Counted from the first letter of the stretch, positions 45,077-56,531 are shown. The stretch is 64,000 nucleotides of DNA from Paraburkholderia eburnea (GCF_002917095.1 NZ_PQGA01000003.1:186001-250000), one strand, 5' to 3'. Numbers and translations are program-made. The notes: generated by a model not told the origin, from the sequence alone.

Positions 45077-46273
45077 TTAGTCCTTCAGCACCTTGCCCAC
45101 GGCATCGACCACGATGCTCACGTTCTTTTCGTTGAGGCCCGCCACGCACATGCGGCCCGAACGCAGGATGTACACGCCGAACTCCTCCTTGAGGCGATCG
45201 ACCTGCTCCGCGCTCAAACCCGTGTACGTGAACATGCCGCGCTGCTTCACGTAGCGCGACAGCGCCTCGCCGCTCACATGCGCCTTCAGGCCGTCGTGAA
45301 TCGCCACACGCATACGCGCGATACGCTCGCACATGGCCGCCAGCTCGGTTTCCCACGATTGGCGCAGCGCCGGCGTCGTCAGCACGCGCGTGACGATCTT
45401 CGCGCCATGCGTCGGCGGATTGCTGTAGTTCGAGCGCACCGAACCCGTCAGTTGGCCCAGCACACGATCGGCTGCCGCCGCGTCTTCGCAGATCACGTGC
45501 AGACCGCCGCAACGCTCGCCGTACAGCGAGAAGTTCTTCGAGAACGAATTCGCCACCAGCGCCGGGATACCGCGACGGCCCAGTTCGCGCACCGCGAACG
45601 CATCGGCATCGAGACCCGCGCCGAAGCCCTGATACGCCATATCGACGAACGGCAGCAGATCGCGCTTTTGCAGCACGTCGATCAGTTGCACCCATTGGGC
45701 GTCGTCCAGATCGACGCCGGTCGGGTTATGGCAGCACGCGTGCAGCAGCACGACGCTCTTCGCCGGGAGCGCGTCGATGGCCGCGAGCATCGCGTCGAAC
45801 TTCAGGCCGCCTGTCGCCTCGTCGTAGTACGGGTAGGTGTTCACCTGGAAACCCGCGCGCTCGAAAATGAAGCGATGGTTTTCCCACGTCGGGTCGCTCA
45901 CCCACACCTGACTTTGCGGGAAATAGCGCTTGATGAAGTCCGCGCCCACCTTGAGCGCGCCCGAGCCGCCGAGCGTCTGCACCGTGGCCACGCGCCCGGC
46001 CGCCCGCGACGGACATTCGGCGCCGAACACCAGCGTCTGCACCGCGTCGCGGTACTGCGCGAAACCGGCCATCGGCAGATAGGGCTTCGCGCCCGGCTCG
46101 TTCAGCAGCGCCGCTTCCGCTTCGTGGACGGCCTGCATGACCGGCAGGCGGCCTTCGTCGTCAAAATAGATGCCAATGCTCAGATTGACCTTGTTCTGCC
46201 GCGGATCTTTCTGGAAGTTCTCGTTGAGCGAGAGGATCGGGTCGCCGGGATAGGCATCGATATGTTCGAACAT
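45077..46273 (-). CDS. tyrB: aromatic amino acid aminotransferase (398 aa)
   Basis: A PLP-dependent class I aminotransferase for Tyr, Phe and Asp. The opening MFEHIDAYPGDPILSLNENFQKD, HACCHNPTGVDL, the PLP lysine in NSFSKNFSLYGERCG (about residue 246) and the late LRSGRMCVAGL match TyrB/AspC. Length 398 is normal. The next gene upstream is an aromatic amino acid permease on the same strand, so the pair could handle aromatic amino acids together. Confidence 0.9.
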   Translation of the reverse strand: MFEHIDAYPGDPILSLNENFQKDPRQNKVNLSIGIYFDDEGRLPVMQAVHEAEAALLNEPGAKPYLPMAGFAQYRDAVQTLVFGAECPSRAAGRVATVQTLGGSGALKVGADFIKRYFPQSQVWVSDPTWENHRFIFERAGFQVNTYPYYDEATGGLKFDAMLAAIDALPAKSVVLLHACCHNPTGVDLDDAQWVQLIDVLQKRDLLPFVDMAYQGFGAGLDADAFAVRELGRRGIPALVANSFSKNFSLYGERCGGLHVICEDAAAADRVLGQLTGSVRSNYSNPPTHGAKIVTRVLTTPALRQSWETELAAMCERIARMRVAIHDGLKAHVSGEALSRYVKQRGMFTYTGLSAEQVDRLKEEFGVYILRSGRMCVAGLNEKNVSIVVDAVGKVLKD

Positions 46274-46377
46274 GGCCTTAACTTGTCGGTTACGGGAAAG
46301 TTGCTGGAATACGGATGATAAGCGCCTGATGCGGGTTCATGGGGCGCTCGCATGAACGCCCTTCCCCCACGGGCGAC

Positions 46378-47802
46378 TTACTGCCCCTGGCGCGTCTGCA
46401 TGCCGCCGTGCAGAGCGGGCGCCGCACCACGACGCCAGAACCGATACGCGCCACCGAGCACCGCCAGCCACACGGGAATCAGCCAGACGGACAGGCGCAG
46501 ATCCGGAATCAGATACATCACCACGAGAATACCCGCGAGGAACGCGAGACACAGGTAATTCGTGAACGGATAGCCAAAGCTGCGAAACGCCGTCGTCTCG
46601 CCGGCACGCGCCTTCTCGCGACGGAACTTCAGGTGAATCAGGCTGATCATCGCCCAGTTGATGATGAGCGCCGATACCACGAGCCCCATCAGCAGCTCGA
46701 AAGCCTTGCCCGGCATGAAGTAGTTGATGACCACGCAGGCCGCCGTCGCCACCGCCGTCACGGCGAGCGCCGTCAGCGGAATGCCGCGGCGGTTCACCTT
46801 GAGCAGCGCCTTCGGTGCGTTGCCCTGCTGCGCCAGACCGTAGAGCATACGGCTGTTGCAGTACACGCCGCTGTTGTAGACCGACAGTGCGGCCGTGAGC
46901 ACGACCACATTGAGCACGTGCGCCACGAAGTTGCTGTTCATCGCATGGAAGATCAGCACGAAGGGGCTGCCGCCCGTCACGACCTTTTCCCACGGATAGA
47001 GCGAAAGCAGCACGCCCAGGGCGCCGACGTAGAAAATCAGGATGCGGTAGATCACCTGATTGGTCGCGCGCGGAATGGTATGCGAGGGATCGTCCGCTTC
47101 GGCGGCGGTGATGCCGACCAGCTCCAGCCCGCCGAACGAGAACATCACGACCGCCATCGACATCACGAGACCCGAGACGCCGTGCGGGAAAAAGCCGCCA
47201 TGCGCCCAGAGATTCGAAATCCCGGCCTGTGGTCCCGCGTTGCCCGAAAACAGCAGCCAGCCGCCGAAAGCGATCATGCCGACGATCGCCAGCACCTTGA
47301 TGATCGCGAACCAGAATTCGAGCTCGCCGTAGGACTTCACGCTCGCCAGGTTGATGCCGTTGATGACGACGAAAAAGCCGAGCGCCGACACCCACGTCGG
47401 CAGCCCCGGCCACCAGTAGTGCATGTAGATGCCGACCGCCGACAGCTCCGCCATGCTCACGAGCACGTAGAGCACCCAGTAGTTCCAGCCGGAGAGAAAG
47501 CCTGCGAACGGGCCGAAGTACTTATCGGCGAAATAGCTGAACGAACCGGCGACGGGCTCGTCGACGACCATCTCGCCGAGTTGCCGCATGATGAAGAACG
47601 CCACGATGCCCGCGATCGCATAGCCGAGCAGCACGGAAGGCCCAGCGGTCTGGATGGTCTGTGCGATGCCGAGGAACAGTCCGGTGCCGATCGCGCCCCC
47701 GAGCGCGATCAGCTGGATATGTCGATTCTTGAGGCCGCGCTTGAGATGACCATTCTCGTCGCCGCGACGGCCCGAAGGCTTGCCTGGTGTAGTGGAAACC
47801 AT
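46378..47802 (-). CDS. amino acid permease, AroP/GabP-like (474 aa)
   Basis: An APC-superfamily proton symporter with twelve helices. The entry sequence LKRGLKNRHIQLIALGGAIGTGLFLG and GEMVVDEPVAGSFSYFADKYFGPFAGFLSGWNYW are characteristic of the AroP/ProY/CycA group. Association with tyrB suggests an aromatic substrate, but proline or other amino acids remain possible. ATG 47802; the longer in-frame extension is not needed. Divergent from an Lrp-type regulator. Confidence 0.85.
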   Translation of the reverse strand: MVSTTPGKPSGRRGDENGHLKRGLKNRHIQLIALGGAIGTGLFLGIAQTIQTAGPSVLLGYAIAGIVAFFIMRQLGEMVVDEPVAGSFSYFADKYFGPFAGFLSGWNYWVLYVLVSMAELSAVGIYMHYWWPGLPTWVSALGFFVVINGINLASVKSYGELEFWFAIIKVLAIVGMIAFGGWLLFSGNAGPQAGISNLWAHGGFFPHGVSGLVMSMAVVMFSFGGLELVGITAAEADDPSHTIPRATNQVIYRILIFYVGALGVLLSLYPWEKVVTGGSPFVLIFHAMNSNFVAHVLNVVVLTAALSVYNSGVYCNSRMLYGLAQQGNAPKALLKVNRRGIPLTALAVTAVATAACVVINYFMPGKAFELLMGLVVSALIINWAMISLIHLKFRREKARAGETTAFRSFGYPFTNYLCLAFLAGILVVMYLIPDLRLSVWLIPVWLAVLGGAYRFWRRGAAPALHGGMQTRQGQ

Positions 47803-48086
47803 GTCTCTTCCTGTCTCTTCTTTATCGATGCGTCGGCAAGGAACCGGCTGGCTGATACGTACACTGCGCCGTACACCGCGCCGTTCCCTGTGCGGCCACG
47901 CGAAATAATATTGCGCGCGCAACCTTCTGCGCTGGCGCGCTCCCAAGGCCGCCACAGGTGGCTAACCGCCTTGTCAGGTGCGCCCAGTGTATAGGCGGTG
48001 AGGAAAAATATGATTTCATCTGATACGCAGGCAAACCCTGATTGGTACAATTTCATTTCGCATTGAACTCATCCCGAGCAAGAAAA

Positions 48087-48560
48087 GTGCAGACACTCGC
48101 CCTCGACCCCATCGACCTGCGGCTTCTCGCCGCCCTGCAGGAGCACGGACGCGCCTCCAATCTCGAACTGGCCGCGGCTGTCAAGCTCTCGCCCGCGCAG
48201 ACATTGCGGCGCCACCGACGGCTCGAAGAACTGGGCGTCATCAAGCGCTATGAGACGCGACTCGACGCGCAGGCACTCGGCTTCGGCGTGGTCGCGTTCA
48301 TTCAGGTGACGATGGAGCGCGGGCACATGCGCGAACTCGTGAAGTTCAAGGAGCTCATCGCAACGCTGCCGCAAGTGCAGGAGTGCTATTCCGTGACCGG
48401 CGATATCGACTACGTACTGAAGGTGGTGGCGCGCGATCTCAAGGCGCTCTCCGAATTCCTGCTCGACACGCTCATGCGGGCGCCCGGCGTCAGCAGCGTG
48501 CATTCGATTGTGTGCCTCGATGAACTCAAGGGGACGAGCGCGATGCCGTTGGAGGCGTGA
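48087..48560 (+). CDS. Lrp/AsnC-family regulator (157 aa)
   Basis: N-terminal helix-turn-helix (SNLELAAAVKLSPAQTLRRHRRLEELGVI) and a C-terminal RAM ligand domain (FGVVAFIQVTM to HSIVCLDELKG). GTG 48087 gives the usual length; an in-frame TTG at 48042 would add 15 residues. It diverges from the AroP-like permease, the usual arrangement for a local regulator of amino acid uptake. Confidence 0.88.
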   Translation: MQTLALDPIDLRLLAALQEHGRASNLELAAAVKLSPAQTLRRHRRLEELGVIKRYETRLDAQALGFGVVAFIQVTMERGHMRELVKFKELIATLPQVQECYSVTGDIDYVLKVVARDLKALSEFLLDTLMRAPGVSSVHSIVCLDELKGTSAMPLEA

Positions 48561-48709
48561 GCGGAGCGTGAAGCCGGCTCGCTGGGGATAAGTCCAGTGC
48601 GGATTCGCAATTTTATCTCATTTGAGTCGCCCAGATGAGGGATGATTGCATTTTGACGCCCTGAGATGGCTGAAAATGGAGCCACAACGGGGAATCCAAT
48701 AGCCACAAA

Positions 48710-48746
48710 AAAACCCGCGCCGGATCAAGATCCGTGCGCGGGTTTT
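48710..48746. terminator. bidirectional terminator between lrp and porin
   Basis: AAAACCCGCGC-CGGAT pairs with ATCCG-GCGCGGGTTTT around CAAG with one bulged T; A-run before, TTTTGTTT after. Confidence 0.85.
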
Positions 48747-48809
48747 GTTTATCGCCGGCGTTTTGACGCGTCGTCCACGGCCCCAACGCAGATCGCGACA
48801 ATCCGCCGA

Positions 48810-49901
48810 TCAGAAAGAGGTGCGCAACCCGACACGAGCGATGGCCTGCGAGGCGCTGCTCGACGAACCGGAGGGATTCAGGATGCCATCGATGTCCGCT
48901 TGCGCGCCGGAATTGGCCCGCTGATAGACCCCTTCTGCATAGACCATCGTGCGTTTGGAGAGCGAGTAGCCCAGAATCGCATTCAACTGGTTCGCATGGT
49001 TGTCATTCAGCACCTCATTGCCTTTCATATACATGTAACTCAAGCCGAGCGAAACGGCAGGCGTGATTTGCCAGTTAGTGGCGAGTTGGCCGGAGTACGC
49101 ATAGGCGCCCGTCAGCTCGTTACGAACCGTGACAAGGCTTGCCGACGTCAGCGTGGGCCCCACGGCGTAGTGAGCACCGACACCCCAGTTTCGAATGGCC
49201 ACCTGCGGAGCGTTACCGAGCGAGCCAGGATATTTCTGCTCGGTATAGGCGGCGCCAAAACCTAGTGGACCGCGATCGTAGTTCAGGCCTACACTCACGC
49301 CCGAATTCGATCCGAACGACCCGGCAACGCCGCCGAACGAATAAAGCGCACCAAAGGAAAACCCGGCGATTTGCGGCGACTGGTATTTGACTGCATTACC
49401 GATGGGAATGCCATTCGTGCGGGCCCACCCGAACGAGCCCGTCGGGTTTTGCGGAATGCCCAGGTTCTGAAACGGACCTGCGGCAAAACTATATAGACCA
49501 CCGGAAAACTGGCCAGGCGTGTTGTTGTGCTCGGTCAGTGAAGTAAACATAAACTCGTAGACGTTCCCCAGCGTCAACTTGCCAAATCTGGGATCGTCGA
49601 GTCCGACGTACGCATTGCGCCCAAAAATTCCCGGTTGCACGGTCGTCCCCGTACCGAGATAAAACTGATTTTCGAGCTTGAAGATTGCCCGGGTTCCTCC
49701 TCCCAAGTCTTCGGCGCCTTGAATACCGAAAAGGTTGGGGGCGAAGATCCCATCATCGAATTTGGTTACGGAATGTCCACCCTCATTGGATATATACGAT
49801 ATCCCGGCGTCGATCATCCCATACATCGTCACATTGCTCTGGGCAAAAGCATGATCTATCGTTAGTAATACGAATAATGGTATCGCGCAAAGCTTTTTCA
49901 T
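48810..49901 (-). CDS. Gram-negative porin (363 aa)
   Basis: Outer-membrane trimeric porin of the Burkholderia/Neisseria type. Signal peptide MKKLCAIPLFVLLTIDHAFA (cleavage about 20), then QSNVTMYGMIDAGISYISNEGG, the conserved GGTRAIFKLENQFYLGTG and FGRNAYVGLDDPRFGKLTLGNVYEF, and a terminal VGLRTSF. It follows the meta-cleavage operon on the same strand by 195 bases and may admit the aromatic substrate. Confidence 0.9.
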   Translation of the reverse strand: MKKLCAIPLFVLLTIDHAFAQSNVTMYGMIDAGISYISNEGGHSVTKFDDGIFAPNLFGIQGAEDLGGGTRAIFKLENQFYLGTGTTVQPGIFGRNAYVGLDDPRFGKLTLGNVYEFMFTSLTEHNNTPGQFSGGLYSFAAGPFQNLGIPQNPTGSFGWARTNGIPIGNAVKYQSPQIAGFSFGALYSFGGVAGSFGSNSGVSVGLNYDRGPLGFGAAYTEQKYPGSLGNAPQVAIRNWGVGAHYAVGPTLTSASLVTVRNELTGAYAYSGQLATNWQITPAVSLGLSYMYMKGNEVLNDNHANQLNAILGYSLSKRTMVYAEGVYQRANSGAQADIDGILNPSGSSSSASQAIARVGLRTSF

Positions 49902-50096
49902 ATTCCGTCTCCAAACTGCGTTTTTATTTTTTAAAACCGCGCATTATCGCCTTAGCGACCGATCGCGCATCCAGTCCAACACGGCGCCCCTCCTTCCTTC
50001 AGGCCATGATTTGACCGTCCTCACCCCAAGACGTGCGAGCCGTCTTTAATCCGACAGACTGCAACGGTGCGCACGTCGCGGGGATTCCGTTGCTCG

Positions 50097-51119
50097 CTAA
50101 TGGCTGCCGTTGACCTGTCTGGCAAGGTCAAGCGCGACATCGACAATCATGTCTTCCTGGCCGCCCACCATGCGGCGCCTGCCCAGTTCGACGAGAATGT
50201 CCACGGTCTTCAGGCCGTACTTCTTCGCGGCCACCTCCGAGTGGCGCAGGAAGCTCGAATACACGCCCGCGTAGCCGAGTGCGAGCGTCTCGCGATCCAC
50301 CCGCACCGGGCGGTCCTGGAGCGGGCGCACGATGTCATCGGCCGCGTCCATCAGCGTGTACAGATCGGTGCCGTGATTCCAGCCCATGCGCTCCGCCGCC
50401 GCGATGAACACTTCCAGCGGCGCGTTGCCCGCACCGGCCCCCATGCCCGCGAGCGACGCGTCGATACGATCGCAGCCCTCTTCCACGGCCACGATCGAAT
50501 TGGCCACGCCCAGCGACAGGTTGTGGTGCGCGTGCATGCCGGTTTGCGTTTCCGGCTTGAGCACGGCCTTCACCGCGCGGAAACGATCGCGCACGTCGTT
50601 CATCGTCAGCGCGCCGCCCGAGTCGACCACGTAGATGCAGGTCGCGCCGTAGCTTTCCATCTTCTTCGCTTCGACGGCGAGGTTTTCCGGCGTGGTCATG
50701 TGGCTCATCATCAGAAAGCCCACCGTGTCCATGCCGAGTTCGCGTGCGTATTCGATGTGCTGCTTCGAGATGTCGGCTTCCGTGCAGTGCGTGGCGACGC
50801 GCACGATGCGCGCACCCGCGTTGTACGCCGCCTTCAGGTCGTGAATCGTGCCGATGCCGGGCAGCAGCAGCGTGGCGATCTGTGCGTGCTCGACCACGTC
50901 GGCCACGGCTTCGATCCATTCGAGGTCGCTGTGCGCGCCGAAGCCGTAATTGAAGCTCGAACCTTGCAGGCCGTCGCCATGGGCGACTTCGATGCTGTCC
51001 ACCTTCGCGCGGTCCAGCGCACGAGCGATGTCCTGCACGTTCTGGATCGAGTACTGGTGGCGGATCGCGTGACTGCCATCGCGCAGCGTCACGTCGGAGA
51101 TATAGAGTTTCTTGCTCAT
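50097..51119 (-). CDS. mhpE: 4-hydroxy-2-oxovalerate aldolase (340 aa)
   Basis: Cleaves 4-hydroxy-2-oxovalerate to pyruvate and acetaldehyde. The N-terminal [15 protein letters not shown] and the metal-ligand motif [13 protein letters not shown] are diagnostic; the C-terminal DmpG-communication domain is present, which channels acetaldehyde to MhpF. Start ATG 51119, 11 bases after mhpF. Last enzyme gene of the operon. Confidence 0.95.
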   Translation of the reverse strand: MSKKLYISDVTLRDGSHAIRHQYSIQNVQDIARALDRAKVDSIEVAHGDGLQGSSFNYGFGAHSDLEWIEAVADVVEHAQIATLLLPGIGTIHDLKAAYNAGARIVRVATHCTEADISKQHIEYARELGMDTVGFLMMSHMTTPENLAVEAKKMESYGATCIYVVDSGGALTMNDVRDRFRAVKAVLKPETQTGMHAHHNLSLGVANSIVAVEEGCDRIDASLAGMGAGAGNAPLEVFIAAAERMGWNHGTDLYTLMDAADDIVRPLQDRPVRVDRETLALGYAGVYSSFLRHSEVAAKKYGLKTVDILVELGRRRMVGGQEDMIVDVALDLARQVNGSH

Positions 51120-51130
51120 CGCCCTGTCCC

Positions 51131-52081
51131 TTAAGTTCTTTGCACGCCAGGCAGCGCCTGCGCCATGCGCTCGGCGGTGGCGAGCGCGGCGGAAGTCATG
51201 ATGTCGAGATTGCCCGCGTACGCGGGCAAATAGTGCGCGGCGCCCTCCACTTCGAGGAACACCGACGTTTTCAGGCCGCTGAAGTTGCCAAGACCCGGAA
51301 TGTTGAGCGGCGCGCTCGCGGGAATCTCGTCGAACTGCACCTTCTGCTTCAGGCGATAGCCCGGTACGTAAGCATTGACCTTTGCGACCGTCTCTTCGAT
51401 CGACGCTTCGATCTTTTCGCGGTCTGCAAGGTCGGAAAGCGTATAGACGGTGTCGCGCATCATCACCGGCGGCTCGGCCGGGTTCAGCACGATGATCGCC
51501 TTGCCCTTCGCCGCGCCGCCCACGGCTTCGATGGCCTTCGAAGTCGTCTCGGTGAATTCGTCGATGTTGGCGCGCGTGCCAGGTCCCGCCGACTTGCTGC
51601 TGATCGACGCGACGATTTCCGCGTAATGCACCTTCGCCACGCGCGAGACCGCCGCGACCACGGGAATCGTGGCCTGGCCGCCGCACGTCACCATGTTGAC
51701 GTTGAGCGCTTCGATCTGCGCGTCGATGTTCACGACCGGCACGCAGTACGGGCCGATCGCAGCAGGCGTGAGGTCGATCACGCGAATCGACGGCTTGAGC
51801 TTGCGCAGTAGCGCGTCGTTTTTCACGTGCGCGCCCGCGGACGTAGCGTCGAACACGAAAGCGATCTCGTCGAACACGGGCAGGCGCGTGAGCCCCTCCA
51901 CGCCTTCATGCGTGATCGCGGCGCCCAGGCGCGCGGCACGCGCAAGGCCATCGGAGTTCGGGTCGATGCCGACCATCGCCGCCATTTCCAGATGCCGGCT
52001 GTTGCGCATGATCTTGATCATCAGATCCGTGCCGATATTGCCTGAGCCAATGATCGCGGCCTTGAGTTTTTCCGAAGCCAT
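51131..52081 (-). CDS. mhpF: acetaldehyde dehydrogenase, acylating (316 aa)
   Basis: Turns acetaldehyde into acetyl-CoA with NAD and CoA. The Rossmann motif [16 protein letters not shown] is at residue 9 and the catalytic Cys in [10 protein letters not shown] near 132. Forms a bifunctional complex with MhpE. ATG 52081; 14 bases downstream of mhpD. Confidence 0.95.
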   Translation of the reverse strand: MASEKLKAAIIGSGNIGTDLMIKIMRNSRHLEMAAMVGIDPNSDGLARAARLGAAITHEGVEGLTRLPVFDEIAFVFDATSAGAHVKNDALLRKLKPSIRVIDLTPAAIGPYCVPVVNIDAQIEALNVNMVTCGGQATIPVVAAVSRVAKVHYAEIVASISSKSAGPGTRANIDEFTETTSKAIEAVGGAAKGKAIIVLNPAEPPVMMRDTVYTLSDLADREKIEASIEETVAKVNAYVPGYRLKQKVQFDEIPASAPLNIPGLGNFSGLKTSVFLEVEGAAHYLPAYAGNLDIMTSAALATAERMAQALPGVQRT

Positions 52082-52095
52082 AGTGAATTCCTGTA

Positions 52096-52899
52096 TCAGG
52101 CGGTGAATGTCGCGCGAACGCTGCCAAGGCCTTCGATCTGCGCGGTGTACGTACCGGGTTCCTTCACGGCGACCATTGGCCCGAGCGCGCCCGTGAGCAC
52201 CACGTCGCCCGCGCGCAGCGGCGTGCCGAGCTGCGCCATGCGATCGGCCAGCCATGCGGCGGCGTTGAGCGGATTGCCGAGGCAAGCCGCGCCGTTGCCG
52301 CGCGAAAGTACCTCCGCGTCGCGCGAAAGCTCCATTGCGCAGGCACTCAAATCGATCTGCGAGAGCGGCACAGGACGGCTGCCCACGACGAAACGCGCGC
52401 TCGATGCGTTGTCCGCCACCGTATCGACGAAGCGGATATCCCAGTTCTGGATGCGGCTATCGACCACTTCGATCGCCGCCAGTGCATACGCGGTCGCGTT
52501 CAGGATGTCGACGAACGTGTGCTTCTCCTGCGTCAGGTCGCGCTCCAGAACGAGCGCGATTTCGGCTTCCACCTTCGGCTGGATCAGTTGCGAAAGCGGA
52601 ATCGGCTCGCTGTCGCCATAGGCCATCGAGGCGAACAGCGCGCCAAAATCGGGCTGTTCGACGCCCAGTTGCTTCTGCACCGCGAGCGACGTGAGGCCAA
52701 TCTTTCGCCCAACGATGCGCTCGCCACTCGCCACGCGCCGTTCCACGTTGGCCTGCTGCACCGCGTAGGCCGTGGCGATGTCATCAACGGCGATACCGCC
52801 CGGCGTGCCGCCCGTGCGCACCGGCATGATGGTCCGGCACGAGACTTCGGCGTCACGCAAGCGCGTAGCAAGCGTGTGCACCATAGTGTTATCAAGCAT
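52096..52899 (-). CDS. mhpD: 2-oxopent-4-enoate hydratase (267 aa)
   Basis: Adds water to 2-hydroxypenta-2,4-dienoate to give 4-hydroxy-2-oxovalerate. Family elements include [28 protein letters not shown] and [14 protein letters not shown] with metal-ligand Glu residues. ATG 52899 has GGAG seven bases upstream. Confidence 0.93.
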   Translation of the reverse strand: MLDNTMVHTLATRLRDAEVSCRTIMPVRTGGTPGGIAVDDIATAYAVQQANVERRVASGERIVGRKIGLTSLAVQKQLGVEQPDFGALFASMAYGDSEPIPLSQLIQPKVEAEIALVLERDLTQEKHTFVDILNATAYALAAIEVVDSRIQNWDIRFVDTVADNASSARFVVGSRPVPLSQIDLSACAMELSRDAEVLSRGNGAACLGNPLNAAAWLADRMAQLGTPLRAGDVVLTGALGPMVAVKEPGTYTAQIEGLGSVRATFTA

Positions 52900-52979
52900 C
52901 GGTAAACTCCTTCTTCGATCGATGCGGGTCGGCGCCACGGCCGCCCCGCACGTCGTATTCCGTTACCGCCAGTCACCGC

Positions 52980-54536
52980 CTACGCAGCAGCGGTGCAAAC
53001 CGGCACGGCAAGACCGCTCACATCGGCTGCGGCCACGAAACGATCGGGACGCAACGCGACCGCACGCGCACCGTATTTGCGCAGCCAGGGACGCAATACG
53101 CCGTCGAGGTCGATCAATTCGTCGGCTCCCCGGGTACGCTGGTCCTGCTGGCGCACAGCGATGTACCGGGCGCCGAGCCGGTCCCACTCGTCCTTCTCGC
53201 TGGCGGTGAGCAACGTTGCGGGGTCAACGTCATCGCCGAGCAGCACGAAGCCGTCACCGAGCAATTCATCCAGACGGGCCATCCGCCCGCGCGTGTCTCC
53301 GACGACGGGTTGCGGCACCATGCGGCCAACGATACTGTCCCTGGCGAGCGGGCCGCGCAGCCATCCGGCGGCGAGCACCGGCGGTGCAATCAGCGGCGCC
53401 TCCGGTGCATCCTCCGCGGGCGGCGCGTTGAGAGCCGCCTGCTCTTCATCCGTCAGTTCCTGCTTGATGACGCGGCCAAGCTGAACGGCGAGTTGCGTGT
53501 AGAACTCCGCGTTGGGGCGACGCTCCGTTTCGTAGGTATCGAGGAACGGCTCGGGCAAGGTCCCATTAATCACGCCCGCGAGCTTCCAGCCGAGATCGAA
53601 CGCGTCACGCATACCGGTCTGCATGCCGGCGCCGGCCCAGGGCGGCATCAGATGCGCTGCATCGCCGGCAAGGAAGACGCGTCCGACGCGCCATGTTTGC
53701 GCCATGCGGGTATGGTGGCGATAGAAAGCGTGCTGATGAATTTCGACGTCGTCTTCGCTTACGCCGAGCGCCTTGAGCAATGGCCACACCTTGTCGTTCG
53801 TCGCGAAGTCCGCCTCGGTCTCACCGGGCTTGAGCGGGAGTTCCCAGCGATGATTGCCGCCCGAGAGCGCAATATCCACCACCGGCCGCTCCTTGTCCGA
53901 CCAGAAGGTCAGCAGATTGCGATCCGGCCACCAGCGCTTCACACGGCAGTCGACCACGATCCACAACACTTCCAGCGTATCGCCGAGCAGCTTCACACCG
54001 AGTGCTCCGCGCGTCGCGCTGCTCCCGCCGTCGCAACCGATCGCATAGCGCACGCGCGTGGAAGTCCGGGCGTCCGTGTCCGCATCCTTCGCCGTCACCG
54101 TGACACCCGCTTCGTCCTGGTCCAGCGCCACCACCTCCAGGCCATAGCGCACGTCGATCTGTGCGTGGCGGCTTGCGCATTCGCGCAACGTCGCCTCCAT
54201 CGTGGGCTGATAGATGTTGAAAAAGCGCGGCTTGATGCCGAGCGTCGAAGGAGGATGCTCGATGCGCATGATCTCGGTGCCGTCATAGCGCATCCAGCGC
54301 AGCGCGCGCTGCGGATCGATGCATTTCAGAACCGGTTCGTCGACGCCCAGGCTCTGGAAAATGCGCATGGTCCAGTCGTTGACGGTAACAGCGCGGGCAC
54401 GGGGGTAAATGTCGCGGTAGCGTTCGAATACGACGGTGGAGATGCCATATTTCGCCAGAGTAAGGGCAGCGATCACGCCGCTCGGGCCATAGCCGACGAT
54501 GGCAATGTCGGCGTCGTAGTTGAGATGCTCCGTCAT
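52980..54536 (-). CDS. mhpA: 3-(3-hydroxyphenyl)propionate hydroxylase-type flavin monooxygenase (518 aa)
   Basis: A group A flavoprotein hydroxylase making the catechol that the ring-cleaving enzyme uses. It shows the FAD motifs VGYGPSGVIAAL, the DG motif IGCDGGSSATRGALG and LAGDAAHLMPPWAGAGMQTGMRDAFDLGWKL. The sequence resembles MhpA most, but relatives act on 3-hydroxycinnamate and other 3-hydroxyphenyl acids. Length is slightly under E. coli MhpA. 80 bases before mhpD. Confidence 0.85.
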   Translation of the reverse strand: MTEHLNYDADIAIVGYGPSGVIAALTLAKYGISTVVFERYRDIYPRARAVTVNDWTMRIFQSLGVDEPVLKCIDPQRALRWMRYDGTEIMRIEHPPSTLGIKPRFFNIYQPTMEATLRECASRHAQIDVRYGLEVVALDQDEAGVTVTAKDADTDARTSTRVRYAIGCDGGSSATRGALGVKLLGDTLEVLWIVVDCRVKRWWPDRNLLTFWSDKERPVVDIALSGGNHRWELPLKPGETEADFATNDKVWPLLKALGVSEDDVEIHQHAFYRHHTRMAQTWRVGRVFLAGDAAHLMPPWAGAGMQTGMRDAFDLGWKLAGVINGTLPEPFLDTYETERRPNAEFYTQLAVQLGRVIKQELTDEEQAALNAPPAEDAPEAPLIAPPVLAAGWLRGPLARDSIVGRMVPQPVVGDTRGRMARLDELLGDGFVLLGDDVDPATLLTASEKDEWDRLGARYIAVRQQDQRTRGADELIDLDGVLRPWLRKYGARAVALRPDRFVAAADVSGLAVPVCTAAA

Positions 54537-54685
54537 GGGTAAAACTCCACTAGAAAATTTGCCGCTTCAATGCAACAACGAGCTATTTAATTCGTACTGC
54601 GTAGTTAATAACCCGGATGTCTCCGTACTCACGTCTGCTCGTACCGGCGATGGCTTGAGGCGTCTGCGCGCCGTCGCCGTCGCGT

Positions 54686-55543
<858 letters not shown>

Positions 55544-55607
55544 TTAGCTCCGATGGCTTGCGGTGTTGCGGTTGCTTCAGATGGAATGCGCGCGTGATGC
55601 GACGGGT

Positions 55608-56531
55608 TCAATGCGCCTTCGGCGCGGGTGCGCCCGGCGGCGGATTGAGCTTGTGGCCCCAGTCGCTGAGTTCGGTGTAACGTTTGACTTCCCACGTGTC
55701 GTCGTCCACGACGATGCCGCCCGAGCCGAATTCGATCGCGAAACCCGAGGGCGAGATCAGGTAGAACGAAAACATTCCGTCGTTAGGGTGGTGACCCAAC
55801 TCCATCAGGATCGGCACACCAGACGCCTTGCAGCGGTCGTAGGCAAGACCGACATCGTTGGCATCGGAGCACTCGATCATCATGTGGTGGATACGCTTCG
55901 AGACCGGGAACGGGACTTCGGCGATCGCGAGTGAATGGTGGCGGCCAGCACGCGCGTGGAAGAACGTCACATCGATCGTCATGCCCGGCGCCGCGTCGCC
56001 CCCGATGCTGTCGCTAAGCTTCAGGCCGAGTATGTCCTCGCAGAACGCTTTCGCACTCGCGCTATGCTTCGGCACGGTGACGAAGTGGCCCGCGCCGAAG
56101 CGCCCGGTGCTGAAGCCACCGCGCAGCACTGACGAGCGGAACGCATCGCGGGTATTCGCCCGATACGCGGTGCTATAGAACTCATGGCGGATGCCGTCCG
56201 CGTCCTCGCAGACAAAGAGACGCGTGACGCGGCGCTGGTCGGCGACCGCCTGGTCAGCCTCGGCGACTTCGACGCCTCGGGCGCGGATCTGGGCGATATA
56301 GGCGTCGAGTTGCGCATCCGTCTCGAACTCCCAGCCTGCGGCGAGGAAGTCGTCGATGTCGCTTTTGAGCAGCAGAATGCGCTGTTCGTAGTCGTCCATG
56401 CGCAGGCCGAGCGACTCGCCGGCCACGCGCTTTCCGGCCTGCAGACCCAGCACGTTGACGGCAAACCCTTCCCACGCCGCGAGGTCGCTGACCCCGAGGA
56501 CCATATATCCGAGCGTCGAGACGCTATGCAT
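55608..56531 (-). CDS. type I (VOC) extradiol catechol dioxygenase (307 aa)
   Basis: Opens a catechol ring next to the hydroxyls using Fe(II). Two VOC domains are seen; the three iron ligands are His in GAGHFVTVP (about residue 146), His in RIHHMMIE (about 211) and Glu in GFAIEFGSGG (about 261). This is the BphC/HsaC type, not the LigB-type MhpB that normally accompanies MhpA. First gene of the operon, followed by mhpC. Substrate could be 2,3-dihydroxyphenylpropionate or a bulkier catechol; the sequence does not decide. Confidence 0.88.
   Translation of the reverse strand: MHSVSTLGYMVLGVSDLAAWEGFAVNVLGLQAGKRVAGESLGLRMDDYEQRILLLKSDIDDFLAAGWEFETDAQLDAYIAQIRARGVEVAEADQAVADQRRVTRLFVCEDADGIRHEFYSTAYRANTRDAFRSSVLRGGFSTGRFGAGHFVTVPKHSASAKAFCEDILGLKLSDSIGGDAAPGMTIDVTFFHARAGRHHSLAIAEVPFPVSKRIHHMMIECSDANDVGLAYDRCKASGVPILMELGHHPNDGMFSFYLISPSGFAIEFGSGGIVVDDDTWEVKRYTELSDWGHKLNPPPGAPAPKAH

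Noticed and set aside
44627-47994. Two plus-strand frames of more than 550 codons opposite tyrB and the permease
   Set aside because: Shadow frames of high-GC genes with no recognisable domain.
55608-56531. Naming the ring-cleaving dioxygenase mhpB
   Set aside because: MhpB belongs to the LigB superfamily; this protein has two VOC domains with a His-His-Glu site, so the symbol would mislead.
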